Shown: positions 21,972 to 31,653, numbered from the stretch's first letter. The stretch is 64,000 nucleotides of DNA from Caldicellulosiruptor kronotskyensis 2002 (GCF_000166775.1 NC_014720.1:1-64000), one strand, 5' to 3'. The notes: generated from the letters alone by a model not told the origin. Numbers and translations are program-made.

Positions 21972-23312
21972 TTGGAATTAAAAGAAGAAGAGGCGAAGAG
22001 TATGGAGAGTAGAGAAAAGGTAGAAAGAGCTGTAAATAAGCTAATAAAGGCTTTGTTGATATCTGTGCTAATATTGTTTGTTCTGAGGTTGATATTGTAT
22101 TTTGCAGACATAGTGTATGTGAGCAAAAGAATAACAGGGGATGTGTCAGATGGTATTTTACTGTTTTTTAAGCAGGTATTTTTGTACATTCTTTTTTTGG
22201 GTGTGGTAGGAATAGGATTATCAACTCTTGTTTTTTTTGGGGGAGGGTATATTTCATATTTAGCATTGTATGAACTGTTGACAATTTTTAAAAAAATAGT
22301 TGTGGTAATTGTAGCAGTTGTGATAAGAAAGTTTTGGGTTGTAAATAAATATTTTGAGACAACAGCGTTTAAAAGGGATTTTTTAGTGTATAGTAGCGAA
22401 AAAGAAATAGCACTAATATTAAAATGTAACGAATCAAATTGTAAATATAAAACAGATGAGGAGTTTTATATTTTTAAGAGAATTGTGACAGAAGGAGGAG
22501 AAGAGATATATTTACCTTACTCTGTAAAAGAAGATAGATATTTAGATGGATATGTTGTAGGCAAAAATATAAGGTATCATGAAGAAGATTCAGGTAGAAA
22601 AATATTGATAGAGGAATTATTAGAAGAAGAAATAGTAGAAAATAATGAAAATAAAAAGGAACAAGCTGAAGAGAGAATTAATGAAGAAATATTAGCTGAA
22701 AAAGTGGCGAGAGCTGCTATAAAATTGCTTAAGTTAAGAAGGCAAGAGAAGACAATAGTCAGTTGTAGCAATATTTCACCCATTTATTATGTAACAGCTT
22801 TAGGTAATTCAAGAGGTTTTTTTGGGAAAATAGTTCCGTCGTTAATTGTAGGTTCGTTAATTGCGGGGATATTTGTAACAATAGAATTTACATATTGGTT
22901 AATACAGGATATAACGAATAGTAGTCGTATAACCGTACTCAAAATCATATGGATTATGAGTATGCTACTAATGGTAATGCTATTAGCAATTTTTGTGGTC
23001 AAAGGTTTTTATGAAAGAGAAAAAAAAGATGAAGAAAAACTTAGCATAGAAATAGTAAAGATACCAATGATACTATACAGGGAAAATAAAAAAGCTGAGG
23101 TAAAAGAAGGAGGTATATTTGTAAAAGACGAGGAAAATATAGTGTTAGTGAAAAAAGGGGACAAAGAAGATGAAGAGCTTTTGAGTGAATTAAAAATAAA
23201 AAAAGAAAGGGTAGAAGGATTGTATGAGGTGAGATTAATAAGTAAGAATTCTTCTGATGAAGAAGTAAAAAGCACGCTAGGGTGCTTGGTAAGAATAGGT
23301 GGTGAAGCTTAA
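21972..23312 (+). CDS. Membrane protein of unknown function (446 aa)
   Basis: I do not recognise this family. The start is a TTG nine bases after AGGGG. The N-terminus is charged, then hydrophobic spans lie at about residues 27-50, 65-90 and 100-125. A long, strongly charged soluble part follows (Glu/Lys-rich helix about 210-255), then two more spans at about 290-315 and 328-350, and an acidic/basic C-terminal domain. It directly follows the giant RHS surface gene and is three bases from the next gene. It could be an immunity, anchoring or export partner of that protein, but position is the only evidence. Confidence 0.75.
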   Translation: MELKEEEAKSMESREKVERAVNKLIKALLISVLILFVLRLILYFADIVYVSKRITGDVSDGILLFFKQVFLYILFLGVVGIGLSTLVFFGGGYISYLALYELLTIFKKIVVVIVAVVIRKFWVVNKYFETTAFKRDFLVYSSEKEIALILKCNESNCKYKTDEEFYIFKRIVTEGGEEIYLPYSVKEDRYLDGYVVGKNIRYHEEDSGRKILIEELLEEEIVENNENKKEQAEERINEEILAEKVARAAIKLLKLRRQEKTIVSCSNISPIYYVTALGNSRGFFGKIVPSLIVGSLIAGIFVTIEFTYWLIQDITNSSRITVLKIIWIMSMLLMVMLLAIFVVKGFYEREKKDEEKLSIEIVKIPMILYRENKKAEVKEGGIFVKDEENIVLVKKGDKEDEELLSELKIKKERVEGLYEVRLISKNSSDEEVKSTLGCLVRIGGEA

Positions 23313-23315
23313 AAG

Positions 23316-24077
23316 ATGAATAGGATAGTAGTAAGACATATAGAAGACAAAAAAGAAAAAAGCACTATTACGAAGATTAGTACATTGCAAAGAACTGTAG
23401 TGGTAGTTGTTGCTGTAATTTTTACTTTCTTATTATTCAAGTACGCAAAAGAGGTAGTTAATAGGAATGAGCTAAATGTGGATGATAGGATAAGGCCTAT
23501 TACAAAAACATTAGTTTTTGGATTATCAATAGAACCTGGGTTTATAGGTAATGAACTTTTTGACTTTCCTGCTGTGGGATGTTATAGTTTGATTGCGCTT
23601 ATATGGCGGCATATAATGAAAGATGACAATATTACTCTTTCGGAGAATTTAGTAGAATTGACTTCAGAAGAAAAGCGATCAATAGAAATGGCGTTGGGAA
23701 AACTTAAGTATATTTTATTGGATAATCCAAAAGAGGGTTTTATGAGATGGATTAAATCAGAGGATTTTAAAATATACAAAAAAGAATATGAAGATGATGT
23801 TTTAGAAGATTTTTGGGCATTTCATTTTTTAGATATGAATGTAATATTTATCGGAGTTAGTATTATAAGTTTTATTTTTTGGGCTACATATATATTTTGC
23901 AATATGTTATTTTTAATTATAGTAACTATGGTGGAGTTTGTAATAAACTTGAGGGCAGTAATTTTGAAGAAAGAAGAAAGAGTAGAGGATGAAGAAGAAA
24001 AAGAGATATATGAGAATATAAAAGAAAAAATAAGAAGAATAATTTATGATGGAGAAGAAGCAAGAGGATTAAGATAG
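23316..24077 (+). CDS. Membrane protein of unknown function (253 aa)
   Basis: No family is recognised. The protein has one hydrophobic span near residues 28-45, a soluble part in the middle (about 55-165) and a double hydrophobic region at about 170-215, then a highly charged tail (EERVEDEEEKEIYENIKEKIRR). It starts three bases after the preceding membrane-protein gene, so the two are surely co-transcribed. Its topology and charged tail resemble that neighbour and suggest a joint function at the membrane, possibly with the giant surface protein upstream. Mobile-element debris begins just behind it. Confidence 0.7.
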   Translation: MNRIVVRHIEDKKEKSTITKISTLQRTVVVVVAVIFTFLLFKYAKEVVNRNELNVDDRIRPITKTLVFGLSIEPGFIGNELFDFPAVGCYSLIALIWRHIMKDDNITLSENLVELTSEEKRSIEMALGKLKYILLDNPKEGFMRWIKSEDFKIYKKEYEDDVLEDFWAFHFLDMNVIFIGVSIISFIFWATYIFCNMLFLIIVTMVEFVINLRAVILKKEERVEDEEEKEIYENIKEKIRRIIYDGEEARGLR

Positions 24078-24125
24078 AAAAGTTAACAAAATGAGAATAA
24101 GAAAATAAGAATGAGGTGAAAAGCG

Positions 24126-24276
24126 GTAAATATACTAAAGAAAATGACTGGAGAATCTGCTTTGAAGCAGATAGCTGGTAATGGTGATGTGAACCACCCT
24201 GTGAGAATAAGGGTGGCATAGCTGCTATCAAACTTCTTTACGTCCCCACCACCTCTTCAGGTGGATGGTAGTTCAC
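24126..24276 (+). mobile_element. Probable remnant of an IS200/IS605-type tnpB 3' end
   Basis: A 31-codon open tail ends at the TAG at 24219-24221 (…ESALKQIAGNGDVNHPVRIRVA). It reads like the end of an IS605-type TnpB, but there is no upstream gene in frame (stop at 24117-24119). Four short hairpins follow one another: TCTGCTT/AAGCAGA near 24155, CCACCCT/AGGGTGG near 24195-24217, CCACCT/AGGTGG near 24249-24264 and TTCACTCAGTGAA near 24272-24284. The sequence ends in a GGTAGTTCAC-like terminus common at right ends of such elements. This is pattern memory, not a match to a database. Confidence 0.4.
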
Positions 24277-24538
24277 TCAGTGAATTTAAGAAGAAGAAGC
24301 AGCAGGAAATGGAATGGTGAGAATATAAATGTGTGGTAAAATTTTAAAAGGTATAAGGGTCTGTAAATAATCTTGTGTATTTAAATTAGACCAACCTTCT
24401 TGGTAAGAGATCATTCAGGATAAACTTGTCTACTTTCTATTTTTTAGTATTACCATTTTAAAAATTTTTATGCACAAATTTTTAAAATCCTGGACAAAAT
24501 TTAATACTGGGTTATAATACTCTGTTTTTGATTTATTG

Positions 24539-24570
24539 TTTTAAACTGCTTCCATGGAAGCAGTTTAAAA
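24539..24570. repeat. Perfect 32-bp palindrome
   Basis: A perfect palindrome centred on CCATGG, with arms TTTTAAACTGCTTCC, lies inside the left end of the IS256 copy just after the transposase stop. On RNA it would form a terminator-like stem in both directions and could block read-through into or out of the element. Confidence 0.7.
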
Positions 24571-24590
24571 TACGAACTGCTGATTGCTAT

Positions 24591-25631
24591 CTACTTTATA
24601 TACTCTCTCAAACGCTCAGGATACATTATCAAAAGCTGATTTAATATTATATCCCAATTTCTATACCTCTGTGTCCACTTTCTTACAACATTTTTTGTTG
24701 CAAGATAAAGCATTTTCTCTAACGCTGTATCGTTTGGAAATACTGATTTTGTCTTTGTCACTTTTCTAAATTGTCTATGAACTCCTTCTATGATGTTTGT
24801 TGTATAAATTATCTTCCTTATTCTGTCGGGGGAAACTTAAAAAACGATGTAAGTAGCTCCCAGTTGCTTTCCTAACTCCTGAACGCATAAGGATACTGTT
24901 TCCCCCATTTTTCTTTTACATGATAAAAATTTTCCAGTGCTTCTTCTTCATTAGTTGCCTGATACACTTTTTTAAAATCCTTTGAAAATTCTTTTATATG
25001 CTTGTATGAAACATATTTGAACGAATTTCTGAGCTGATGAATAATACACCTTTGAATATCGCTTTTTGGGAACACTGCTTCTATTGCTTCCTTTAAACCT
25101 GTCAACCCATCAACACAAAATAGTAGTACCTCTTCTACTCCTCTTGTTTTCAAGTCATTCAAAACGCCCAACCAGAATTTAGAGCTTTCACTTTCTCCAA
25201 TTCATATTCCTAAAACATCCTTATATCCTTCAATGTTAATACCTAAAACAACATAGGCAGCTTTATTCACAATTTTACCCTCATCTTTTATCTTGTAATG
25301 GATCGCGTCCATGAAAATAAATGGATATATCTTTTCCAATGGTCTATTTTGCCATTATCTCATCTCAGGAATAATTTTTTCTGTAATTTTGCTAACCATT
25401 TCAGCAGATATTTCGATACCATAAATATCTTTAATTTGCTCATGAATATCTCGTGTTGTCATTCCTGCAGAAATACAGGACTATGATTTTGTCTTCAATC
25501 TCTGCTTCTAAAAAACATTGTAGCACATCCTTAAATAGGTCCTTTAAGCTTTCATAAATGTCGCTTACACTTTGGATGTTATTTTTTCTTATGAATTCAA
25601 GTAATTGCTCTTTTGTTAAAACATTTTCCAT
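24591..25631 (-). pseudogene. Broken IS256-family (mutator-type) transposase
   Basis: The gene reads from an ATG at 25631 (MENVLTKEQLLEFIRKNN) to a stop at 24591. It has several in-frame stops and shifts, for example near 25470, 25345, 25200 and 24880. The longest intact piece (25171-24872) carries the family's core: LFCVDGLTGLKEAIEAVFPKSDIQRCIIHQLRNS, including the second catalytic Asp region, and the FYHVKEKWGKQYP helix. The end reads YPERLREYIK. In the intact family this is a DDE transposase. Nothing functional remains. Confidence 0.85.
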
Positions 25632-25872
25632 AACAAAAACCTCCCTCTTGGATATTTTTGTTTATATTCTGATTCTTACCAAGAAGGAGGTCATTATACT
25701 TTTCACAAAATTATTTATAGTCTCTTGGAAATTGCAAAAAATCGAACTTGGGATCGCGAGAAATTTTCTGAAAAATATTTTGAATATTGACCAACCCAGC
25801 CCTCCCAAGCTTTTTGAGCTTCAAACTGACAAAGTCAAGAGAATCCCACCTTTTATTTTTGAAAGGGAAAAG

Positions 25873-28332
25873 TTATCTTTTTTTCCTCATCACGCCGACA
25901 ACTTTTCCAACTATCCGAAGTTCTCCTTCTTTAATATTGATTGGCTCATATTTGCTGTTTTCAGGAATGAGCAGGACTGTGCTTCCCATTTTGCAAAATC
26001 TTTTCACAGTTATTTCTCCGTCAAGCCATGCAATAACAATATCTCTATTTTCTGCAGTATTGCATTTTTGAACAATTGCAATGTCTCCGTCTTTTATATT
26101 TGCTTCCACCATGCTGTCGCCCTTAACTTTAATAGCAAAATATCTTTCAGGATCAGAGATAATAGATGTTGGCAGAGCAACCTTACCAATTGCCTCATCA
26201 GATGTTTCCACGGGCACTCCTGCTGAAACCTTTTCATACAGGTTTATCTTAAGAACATCTTCTGATTTTATCTCTATTAAATGTCCATCTTGAACTAAGT
26301 CAATATGTCCTGTGTCTACCAATTTTCTAAGTCTGTAAGTTTTCGACCTTCTGAAATCTACAACTTCATATTCTTCAATTTGAGAAGGAAGCATACTTAT
26401 ATCAAAGTGTGGAAAATCATCAACATTTTCAAATCTGCTATCAAATATTAAAATGCTGTTTCCATCTGTCACAACTCCAAAAGAGCATTTTGGAATTATA
26501 TTCAAATAGCTTTTGAGCTGTTCAGCCCCATGGTTTATTCCAGAAAGATATGGCTTTACCTCAAAAATTATAAATGGTACTTTTTCTTTATTTTGGTCAT
26601 ACCTGAACACAACAACGTCCACAAATGCAGGTTTTGAAAATACGTTTATCCTGTACTCAACATCAATCAATTCTTCTGGGTATTTATAAGTTTCAATAAG
26701 TTCATTTATAAGCCACTGGCGAACCTCTTCTTCTTTGCAGTAAATGTCTCTGATTTTGTTTATGTATCTGTAATCATCAATCCTTAGCTTGTAAAAACTG
26801 CGAAGACTACATTTAGAATCAATTCGAAGAAGTTTTGTATTCAGCTCACTCAAAAATTTTGATGGTTTTCTTGAGCAGCACAGATACAGCCTTTCGTTTG
26901 CTCTTGTCATACCAACGTAAAAGAGCTTTTTGTCAGTTGTCTCCTGTAGCTTTGCAACCTCATTGTCTTCACATGATGAGTATGGGATGATGTTGCTATT
27001 AAGTCCAATGATAAAAACTACTTTAAACTCTAAACCTTTTATAGAGTGCATGGTGATAAGTCTTATACCCTCTTCTTCAAAGTTTTCACCCGAATCTGAG
27101 TTTAAAAATATGGCTTTTATCCCTTTTGAAGAAGCATAATTATAAAAAGACTCCAGATACCTTCTATTTTTACAAATCACTGCTATATCTTTTAATTGAA
27201 ATTCACATGCCAATTTGTTTGCAATTTCATTGCAAACAAATTCTGCTTCTTGTTCTTCGGTTTGGAAAATCTTTAGTACAGGCAGAGGACCTTGTTTGTC
27301 TATTAAAGCAGGTTTTACAAAATTTTCATTTTCTATTATTTCTGGTGTCTTTTCTATTAAGCTATATGCAAGATTTGCAATCTGAACAGTTGTCCTGTAG
27401 TTTTTAGACAGCGTATAACTTTTTCCTGTCATGTCAAATCCAATGCTTGCAAACGACCTTCCCCTGACAAGCCATGAGTGGGTGTAAATGCTCTGGGCTG
27501 TGTCTGCAATGAACATTATGCTGGAATAGCTTTTTTCGGAGTTATAAAGAAGCTTTAAAATTTCTAATTGAACCTTTGTGAGGTCTTGGCTTTCATCTAT
27601 TATGATATGTGTATATTTTGTAATCTTGTGTTCATTTGTTTTCAAATAATCCAGTACAATCAAGGCCATATCTTTAAAGTCAACAAGTTTATTTTCTTTT
27701 AAAAGCGAGGTATAAAGCTGCATGAGTTCAAATATAGCTTTTCTTGTCTCTGAATTCTTTGCTATCTTCTGAGGCATATCCTTTTGATTCTGAACAGTTC
27801 TACCTATCCTATCGGTGCTTTGATATTCCTCCAATTCTCTAATATTACATGATTTTATCCACTCAATCTCATCTAAAAGAAAATTGGCAAAAGAAAGGTC
27901 TATATATTGAACCTTTGGGTATTTTTCTTTAATCTTAACAATTGCCTGATTTAAAAAATTATATTTTATTGCCTTGTTGTTGACAATCTCAAGATTTTCG
28001 CCAGAATATTCTTTGTATTCCTGAAAAAATCCATAAATTATGCTGTCAATTGAAGCTATCTTAACCTTATCCTTGTTGTCATTTACCAGAGAATCAAATG
28101 AAATATATGCATCTTCCAACTTGTTATAGAGATATTTTAAATAATTTACAAGCGTTTTATTAAAAGTTACCATTAAAATTTTGTCATCTGGCGCAAAGCA
28201 ATATTCATTCAGAAGATAGACTAATCTATATATTGCAACAGTTGTTTTTCCTGAGCCTGCAACACCTTTTACCAGCATATGCCCGTTTGGCTTTGCCTGA
28301 GATAACTTCTTCTGCTCAATGTTCAAATTCAC
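25873..28332 (-). CDS. SF1 helicase-nuclease-LexA/S24 peptidase fusion
   Basis: The product is about 819 residues with three parts. Residues 1-540 are a UvrD/Rep-type helicase: Walker A GVAGSGKTT (about 23-31), IIIDESQDLT, LSKNYRTT, ITMHSIKGLEFKVVFI and YVGMTRANERLYL. Residues about 560-680 look like an HsdR-N/PD-(D/E)XK-type nuclease domain (VDVVVFRYD… IIFEVKP). The last 120 residues are a LexA-type S24 peptidase: Ala-Gly at about 704-705 (SAGVPV), Ser 740 in KGDSM and Lys 777 in ITVKRF. The Ser and Lys lie 36 and 73 residues after the Ala, nearly identical to LexA spacing, so self-cleavage is plausible. The frame is open to 28458, but the GTG at 28332 follows GGGGG by seven bases. It has its own promoter and appears single-gene. 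Confidence 0.9.
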   Translation of the reverse strand: MNLNIEQKKLSQAKPNGHMLVKGVAGSGKTTVAIYRLVYLLNEYCFAPDDKILMVTFNKTLVNYLKYLYNKLEDAYISFDSLVNDNKDKVKIASIDSIIYGFFQEYKEYSGENLEIVNNKAIKYNFLNQAIVKIKEKYPKVQYIDLSFANFLLDEIEWIKSCNIRELEEYQSTDRIGRTVQNQKDMPQKIAKNSETRKAIFELMQLYTSLLKENKLVDFKDMALIVLDYLKTNEHKITKYTHIIIDESQDLTKVQLEILKLLYNSEKSYSSIMFIADTAQSIYTHSWLVRGRSFASIGFDMTGKSYTLSKNYRTTVQIANLAYSLIEKTPEIIENENFVKPALIDKQGPLPVLKIFQTEEQEAEFVCNEIANKLACEFQLKDIAVICKNRRYLESFYNYASSKGIKAIFLNSDSGENFEEEGIRLITMHSIKGLEFKVVFIIGLNSNIIPYSSCEDNEVAKLQETTDKKLFYVGMTRANERLYLCCSRKPSKFLSELNTKLLRIDSKCSLRSFYKLRIDDYRYINKIRDIYCKEEEVRQWLINELIETYKYPEELIDVEYRINVFSKPAFVDVVVFRYDQNKEKVPFIIFEVKPYLSGINHGAEQLKSYLNIIPKCSFGVVTDGNSILIFDSRFENVDDFPHFDISMLPSQIEEYEVVDFRRSKTYRLRKLVDTGHIDLVQDGHLIEIKSEDVLKINLYEKVSAGVPVETSDEAIGKVALPTSIISDPERYFAIKVKGDSMVEANIKDGDIAIVQKCNTAENRDIVIAWLDGEITVKRFCKMGSTVLLIPENSKYEPINIKEGELRIVGKVVGVMRKKR

Positions 28333-28378
28333 AAATGTTACCCCCACACAAAAACAAATGTTTATTATTTTTGATATT

Positions 28379-28407
28379 ATTATAAACCAATTTTGTATTC
28401 TTTGCAA
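28379..28407 (-). promoter_or_regulatory. Promoter of the helicase-peptidase gene
   Basis: On the minus strand TTGCAA (28407-28402) and TATAAT (28384-28379) are 17 bp apart, about 47 bp before the GTG start. I see no standard LexA/DinR operator around it. Confidence 0.7.
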
Positions 28408-28488
28408 ACAAAATCCATAGCAATAAAGAAATATTGCCAATAAAAAGAGAAAAGTCATTTCAATTTTGCAATTTATACAAATTTAGAG

Positions 28489-28551
28489 TTAATAAAAAAT
28501 AAAATTTTATTTATTAATTTGTGTTTATAAATCTTTTTAAGATGGTATAAG
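28489..28551 (+). promoter_or_regulatory. Near-palindrome and weak promoter before the peroxiredoxin gene
   Basis: An AT-only near-palindrome (28489-28517, arms TTAATAAA…TAAAA and TTTTATTTATTAA) is followed by TTTATA (28524-28529) and TATAAG (28546-28551), 16 bp apart. Peroxide genes are often controlled by PerR at AT-rich palindromes, but this one does not match the PerR box well enough to claim. Confidence 0.35.
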
Positions 28552-28588
28552 TAAATTGGGCAAAAAAAGTTTTAAAGGAGTGGTTATA

Positions 28589-29251
28589 ATGGAAAATATA
28601 AACAGAATTCCATTGCTTGGTGAGAAGTTCCCGAGCATGACGGTAAAAACAACTCACGGTATGAAAAAACTTCCTGATGACTATGCAGGAAAATGGTTTG
28701 TGCTCTTTTCGCATCCAGGAGACTTTACACCTGTTTGCACAACAGAGTTTGTGGCATTTGCAAAGAAGGCAGAGGAGTTTAAAAAACTTAACGCTGAGCT
28801 GATTGGACTTTCGGTTGACCAAGTTTTTGCTCACATAAAGTGGATTGAGTGGATTGAAGAAAAGCTTGGTGTAAAAATTCCGTTCCCTGTTATTGCAGAT
28901 GAGCTTGGCAAAGTGGCAACCACTTTAGGAATGCTTCATGAGGCAAAAGGAACAAACACAGTCAGGGCTGTTTTTATAGTAGATGATAAAGGAATTTTAA
29001 GGCTTATGATGTACTATCCTCAAGAGGTTGGAAGAAACATTGATGAGATATTAAGAGCGCTAAAGGCACTGCAAACATCAGACCAAAACGGTGTTGCTAC
29101 TCCTGAGAACTGGCCAAACAACGGGTTGATTGGCGATAAAGTAATAATTCCACCTGCTGCAACAGAAGATTTAGCAAAAGAAAGGCTTCAAAAAGCCAAA
29201 GCTGGCGAGATTGAGTGTTTTGATTGGTGGTTTTGTTATAAGAAGCTGTGA
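28589..29251 (+). CDS. Peroxiredoxin (Prx6-like, AhpC/TSA family)
   Basis: The enzyme reduces hydrogen peroxide and organic peroxides at a peroxidatic cysteine. The 220-residue product has the active-site segment [14 protein letters not shown] with that Cys near residue 50, and the conserved Arg in the [17 protein letters not shown] segment. Its C-terminus, with two more cysteines in [10 protein letters not shown], is typical of the long archaeal/thermophile type related to Prx6, in which those cysteines may resolve the intermediate. The frame is open from 28556, but the ATG at 28589 has AAAGGAGTGG just before it. It is a single gene with its own terminator, fitting oxygen defence in an anaerobe. 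Confidence 0.93.
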   Translation: MENINRIPLLGEKFPSMTVKTTHGMKKLPDDYAGKWFVLFSHPGDFTPVCTTEFVAFAKKAEEFKKLNAELIGLSVDQVFAHIKWIEWIEEKLGVKIPFPVIADELGKVATTLGMLHEAKGTNTVRAVFIVDDKGILRLMMYYPQEVGRNIDEILRALKALQTSDQNGVATPENWPNNGLIGDKVIIPPAATEDLAKERLQKAKAGEIECFDWWFCYKKL

Positions 29252-29266
29252 GGATAAAAAAGAACA

Positions 29267-29305
29267 GGCTGCCCCCAAAAAATGAATGGGACAGCCGTTT
29301 TTTAT
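29267..29305 (+). terminator. Terminator after the peroxiredoxin gene
   Basis: A stem of GGCTG-CCC with GGG-CAGCC (29267-29296, one internal mismatch) is followed by a T-rich run. Confidence 0.8.
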
Positions 29306-29382
29306 TTTATTATAAATATTACCGATTTAAACTATATATGTTCAACAATAACTTGCTTTATTAATTAATAAAACCACAACTA

Positions 29383-31653
29383 TCAAAGTTTGCCTTTTTC
29401 TAAGAGTTTAAAATGTTTATTATAAAAATTGAAATTATCTATTTGTTTAATCCAGTCTAAAAAAGATGTTATTGTATTACGATAAATATTATTTTCCCTT
29501 CTATTATTTGTTTTTAGTATTATCAATTCTCGTGCTCTTGTAATGGCCACATAATATACTCTCAACTCCTCTTCAAATTGCTTTTTTATTTCATCGGTTA
29601 CCATAGAAGAAAAGTCTAAGTCATCTTCTATATTATTATAAATTTTCAATTTATGTTTATTAAAGCCAATCATCATTTCTTTTTCAGTTTTCCTGTAAGT
29701 AATTAATGGCTCAGTGTCACTTATCACTATTGGTTCATCTATAAAAGGAATGATTACAATATTGAATGCTAATCCTTTTGATTTGTGAATAGTCATTACT
29801 TGAATGCTATCTTGTTGTTTATCCTCAATAAAATCTGCATTTTCTTCTTTTTGTCCGGTCAGTATCATATTATTTAGATATTCAAAGAAGGAAAGAGGAT
29901 GCAAAAATTCTTGATTATGGATATTTCTAACTATCTCTCGTAATTTATATAAGTTATATAATTCCTGATGTTGGCTTGTCGAGATATAATATTCTTCTAT
30001 ATTTGTATTTTCAAATACAAAATTTAGAATGTCAGCTACAATATTGCTTCTTGCATAAAGAGAAAGTTCGTTTAAAAATTTTTCTAAATCGTTTCTGCCT
30101 GTTGATAACATAGCAAAATAATAATCTGTATTTTTTACTTCATGTTTTGTAATTTCAGAAGGGTAAGATATATACTCGAACAATTTACATGTACTAATTA
30201 TTGCGTTACTTTGAAAAAAACCGCCTCCACCATAGATTTTTACTGGTATTTTGTTTTTCTTTAATTCATCTGCAATTTTTTCAACTTGTCTATTTTTTCT
30301 ACATAATACCGCAATATCTGAATATTTAATATCACTGTTGTCTGAATAACACATTTCATTTTTAATCTTTTTTATAATTGTTGAGATATCCATTTCTTCA
30401 ATTGTTAAAGTGTTTTCTATTTTTGAGGTTTTCCCCTTCCATTTATATTGTGGGAAGCTTCTTTGGTCAACGTAAGATTTGTTTATCTGCGGAAATATTA
30501 ATGGTTGATAATTATCAAATTTAATTTGATATAATTTACCTTTATATGTAGCTGAATAGCTTTGCGAGAAAATTTTGTTAATTACCTCTATCACATTCTT
30601 GTTACTTCTAAAATTATCTGTCATTTCTATCAATGGGCTGTTACACTTATTAGCAATAATATTCCCCATTTCTATTGAGCTTTGGATGTCTGCACCTCTG
30701 AAAGAGTATATAGATTGTTTTTCATCCCCTACAAGGAATATATTAACCCCTTTTTCCAGTAATGTATTTACCAATTCAAATTGACTGCGGTTAGTATCTT
30801 GGAATTCATCTATAAAGAGATACTTGTATTTTGAAGCAAGTTTAGTTGCAACAAAATCATTTCCTTTAACAAGTTTTGATGCATATTTAATCAAATCATT
30901 TGGAGTCAAGATATTGTTTTCTTTTTTAAAATTTTCAATTTCTCTTCCTACTTCTAAAAATAGATCCAAAAAGGAATCTTTAAAGTTAGACCAAAAATAT
31001 TGTTCTTGATTTTTCCTAAACTTATTTTTAATGTCTTTTTCAGTTATTTCGTCACCTTTATTATCGCATTCTTCATAAAGTGTTCTTACAAGTTGATGCA
31101 GTCGATAAGAAGGTAAAACATTTAAAAATTCATTTTCTGCATAATTGTCAATAGCCTTTCTAATAATTTCATTTAACTTCCATGTAACACTTTTTATTTC
31201 AAATTTAGGAGATATACCTATAAGATATCCATACTGTCGTAAAATAATTTCGCAAAAACCGTGGATTGTATAGACATTTAACATAGATGTTAAATCTACA
31301 AATTTTCTTTTCTCATCTTCCTGTCTATTCATAATATTTCTATTATCAGCTAATAATGAGGAAAGAGATGACAATTTCTTATGATTTAAAGAATAATCGA
31401 AATATAATCTTTCAACTAATCTCCTCTTGACTTCTGATGTTGCCTTGTTAGTAAATGTAATAACTACAAAATTTGATATAGATGCCTTAGGATTTTCATT
31501 TAAACATTTGATTATTAACTCCACTAATAATTCAGTCTTACCTGTTCCTGCTCCAGCCTTAAGATAAAAGGGAAAATTTACCTTCAAAATATTTTGTTGA
31601 GTCTCAGTTAATGGAGATTTTGAAAACTTTTCAGCATAGTGCATTATATTCAA
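29383..31653 (-). CDS. AddA-like UvrD-family helicase lacking a nuclease domain
   Basis: The 756-residue protein has all SF1A helicase motifs: Walker A AGAGTGKT (33-40), TFTNKATSEVKRRL, DEFQDTNRSQF, GDEKQSIYSFRGAD, MTDNFRSNKNVI, MTIHKSKGLAFNIVIIP and YYVAITRARELI. The layout resembles AddA/RecB. However, it ends about 50 residues after motif VI, where AddA has a C-terminal PD-(D/E)XK nuclease of several hundred residues. The TTG start overlaps the stop of the AddB-like gene (TTGA) behind GGGGGG, so translation is coupled. It is the last gene of a three-gene minus-strand operon and probably unwinds DNA for partners in that operon. Confidence 0.85.
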   Translation of the reverse strand: MNIMHYAEKFSKSPLTETQQNILKVNFPFYLKAGAGTGKTELLVELIIKCLNENPKASISNFVVITFTNKATSEVKRRLVERLYFDYSLNHKKLSSLSSLLADNRNIMNRQEDEKRKFVDLTSMLNVYTIHGFCEIILRQYGYLIGISPKFEIKSVTWKLNEIIRKAIDNYAENEFLNVLPSYRLHQLVRTLYEECDNKGDEITEKDIKNKFRKNQEQYFWSNFKDSFLDLFLEVGREIENFKKENNILTPNDLIKYASKLVKGNDFVATKLASKYKYLFIDEFQDTNRSQFELVNTLLEKGVNIFLVGDEKQSIYSFRGADIQSSIEMGNIIANKCNSPLIEMTDNFRSNKNVIEVINKIFSQSYSATYKGKLYQIKFDNYQPLIFPQINKSYVDQRSFPQYKWKGKTSKIENTLTIEEMDISTIIKKIKNEMCYSDNSDIKYSDIAVLCRKNRQVEKIADELKKNKIPVKIYGGGGFFQSNAIISTCKLFEYISYPSEITKHEVKNTDYYFAMLSTGRNDLEKFLNELSLYARSNIVADILNFVFENTNIEEYYISTSQHQELYNLYKLREIVRNIHNQEFLHPLSFFEYLNNMILTGQKEENADFIEDKQQDSIQVMTIHKSKGLAFNIVIIPFIDEPIVISDTEPLITYRKTEKEMMIGFNKHKLKIYNNIEDDLDFSSMVTDEIKKQFEEELRVYYVAITRARELIILKTNNRRENNIYRNTITSFLDWIKQIDNFNFYNKHFKLLEKGKL

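Larger units (their letters stand above)
24357..25724 (-). mobile_element. Degenerate IS256-family insertion sequence
   Basis: Both ends are recognisable as imperfect inverted repeats. The left end (from 24357) carries TCTGTAAATAATCTTGTG and, further in, CCTTCTTGGTAAGA. The right end read backwards (to 25724) carries ACTATAAATAATTTTGTG and CCTTCTTGGTAAGA. About 1.37 kb fits the family. No target-site duplication is seen, so the copy is old. The transposase gene inside is broken. Confidence 0.75.

Noticed and set aside
24349-25732. Target-site duplication of the IS256 copy
   Set aside because: The 8-bp flanks (AGGTATAA and TTGGAAAT) do not match.
28300-28420. LexA operator before the helicase-peptidase gene
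   Set aside because: No CGAAC-N4-GTTCG-type site was found on either strand.
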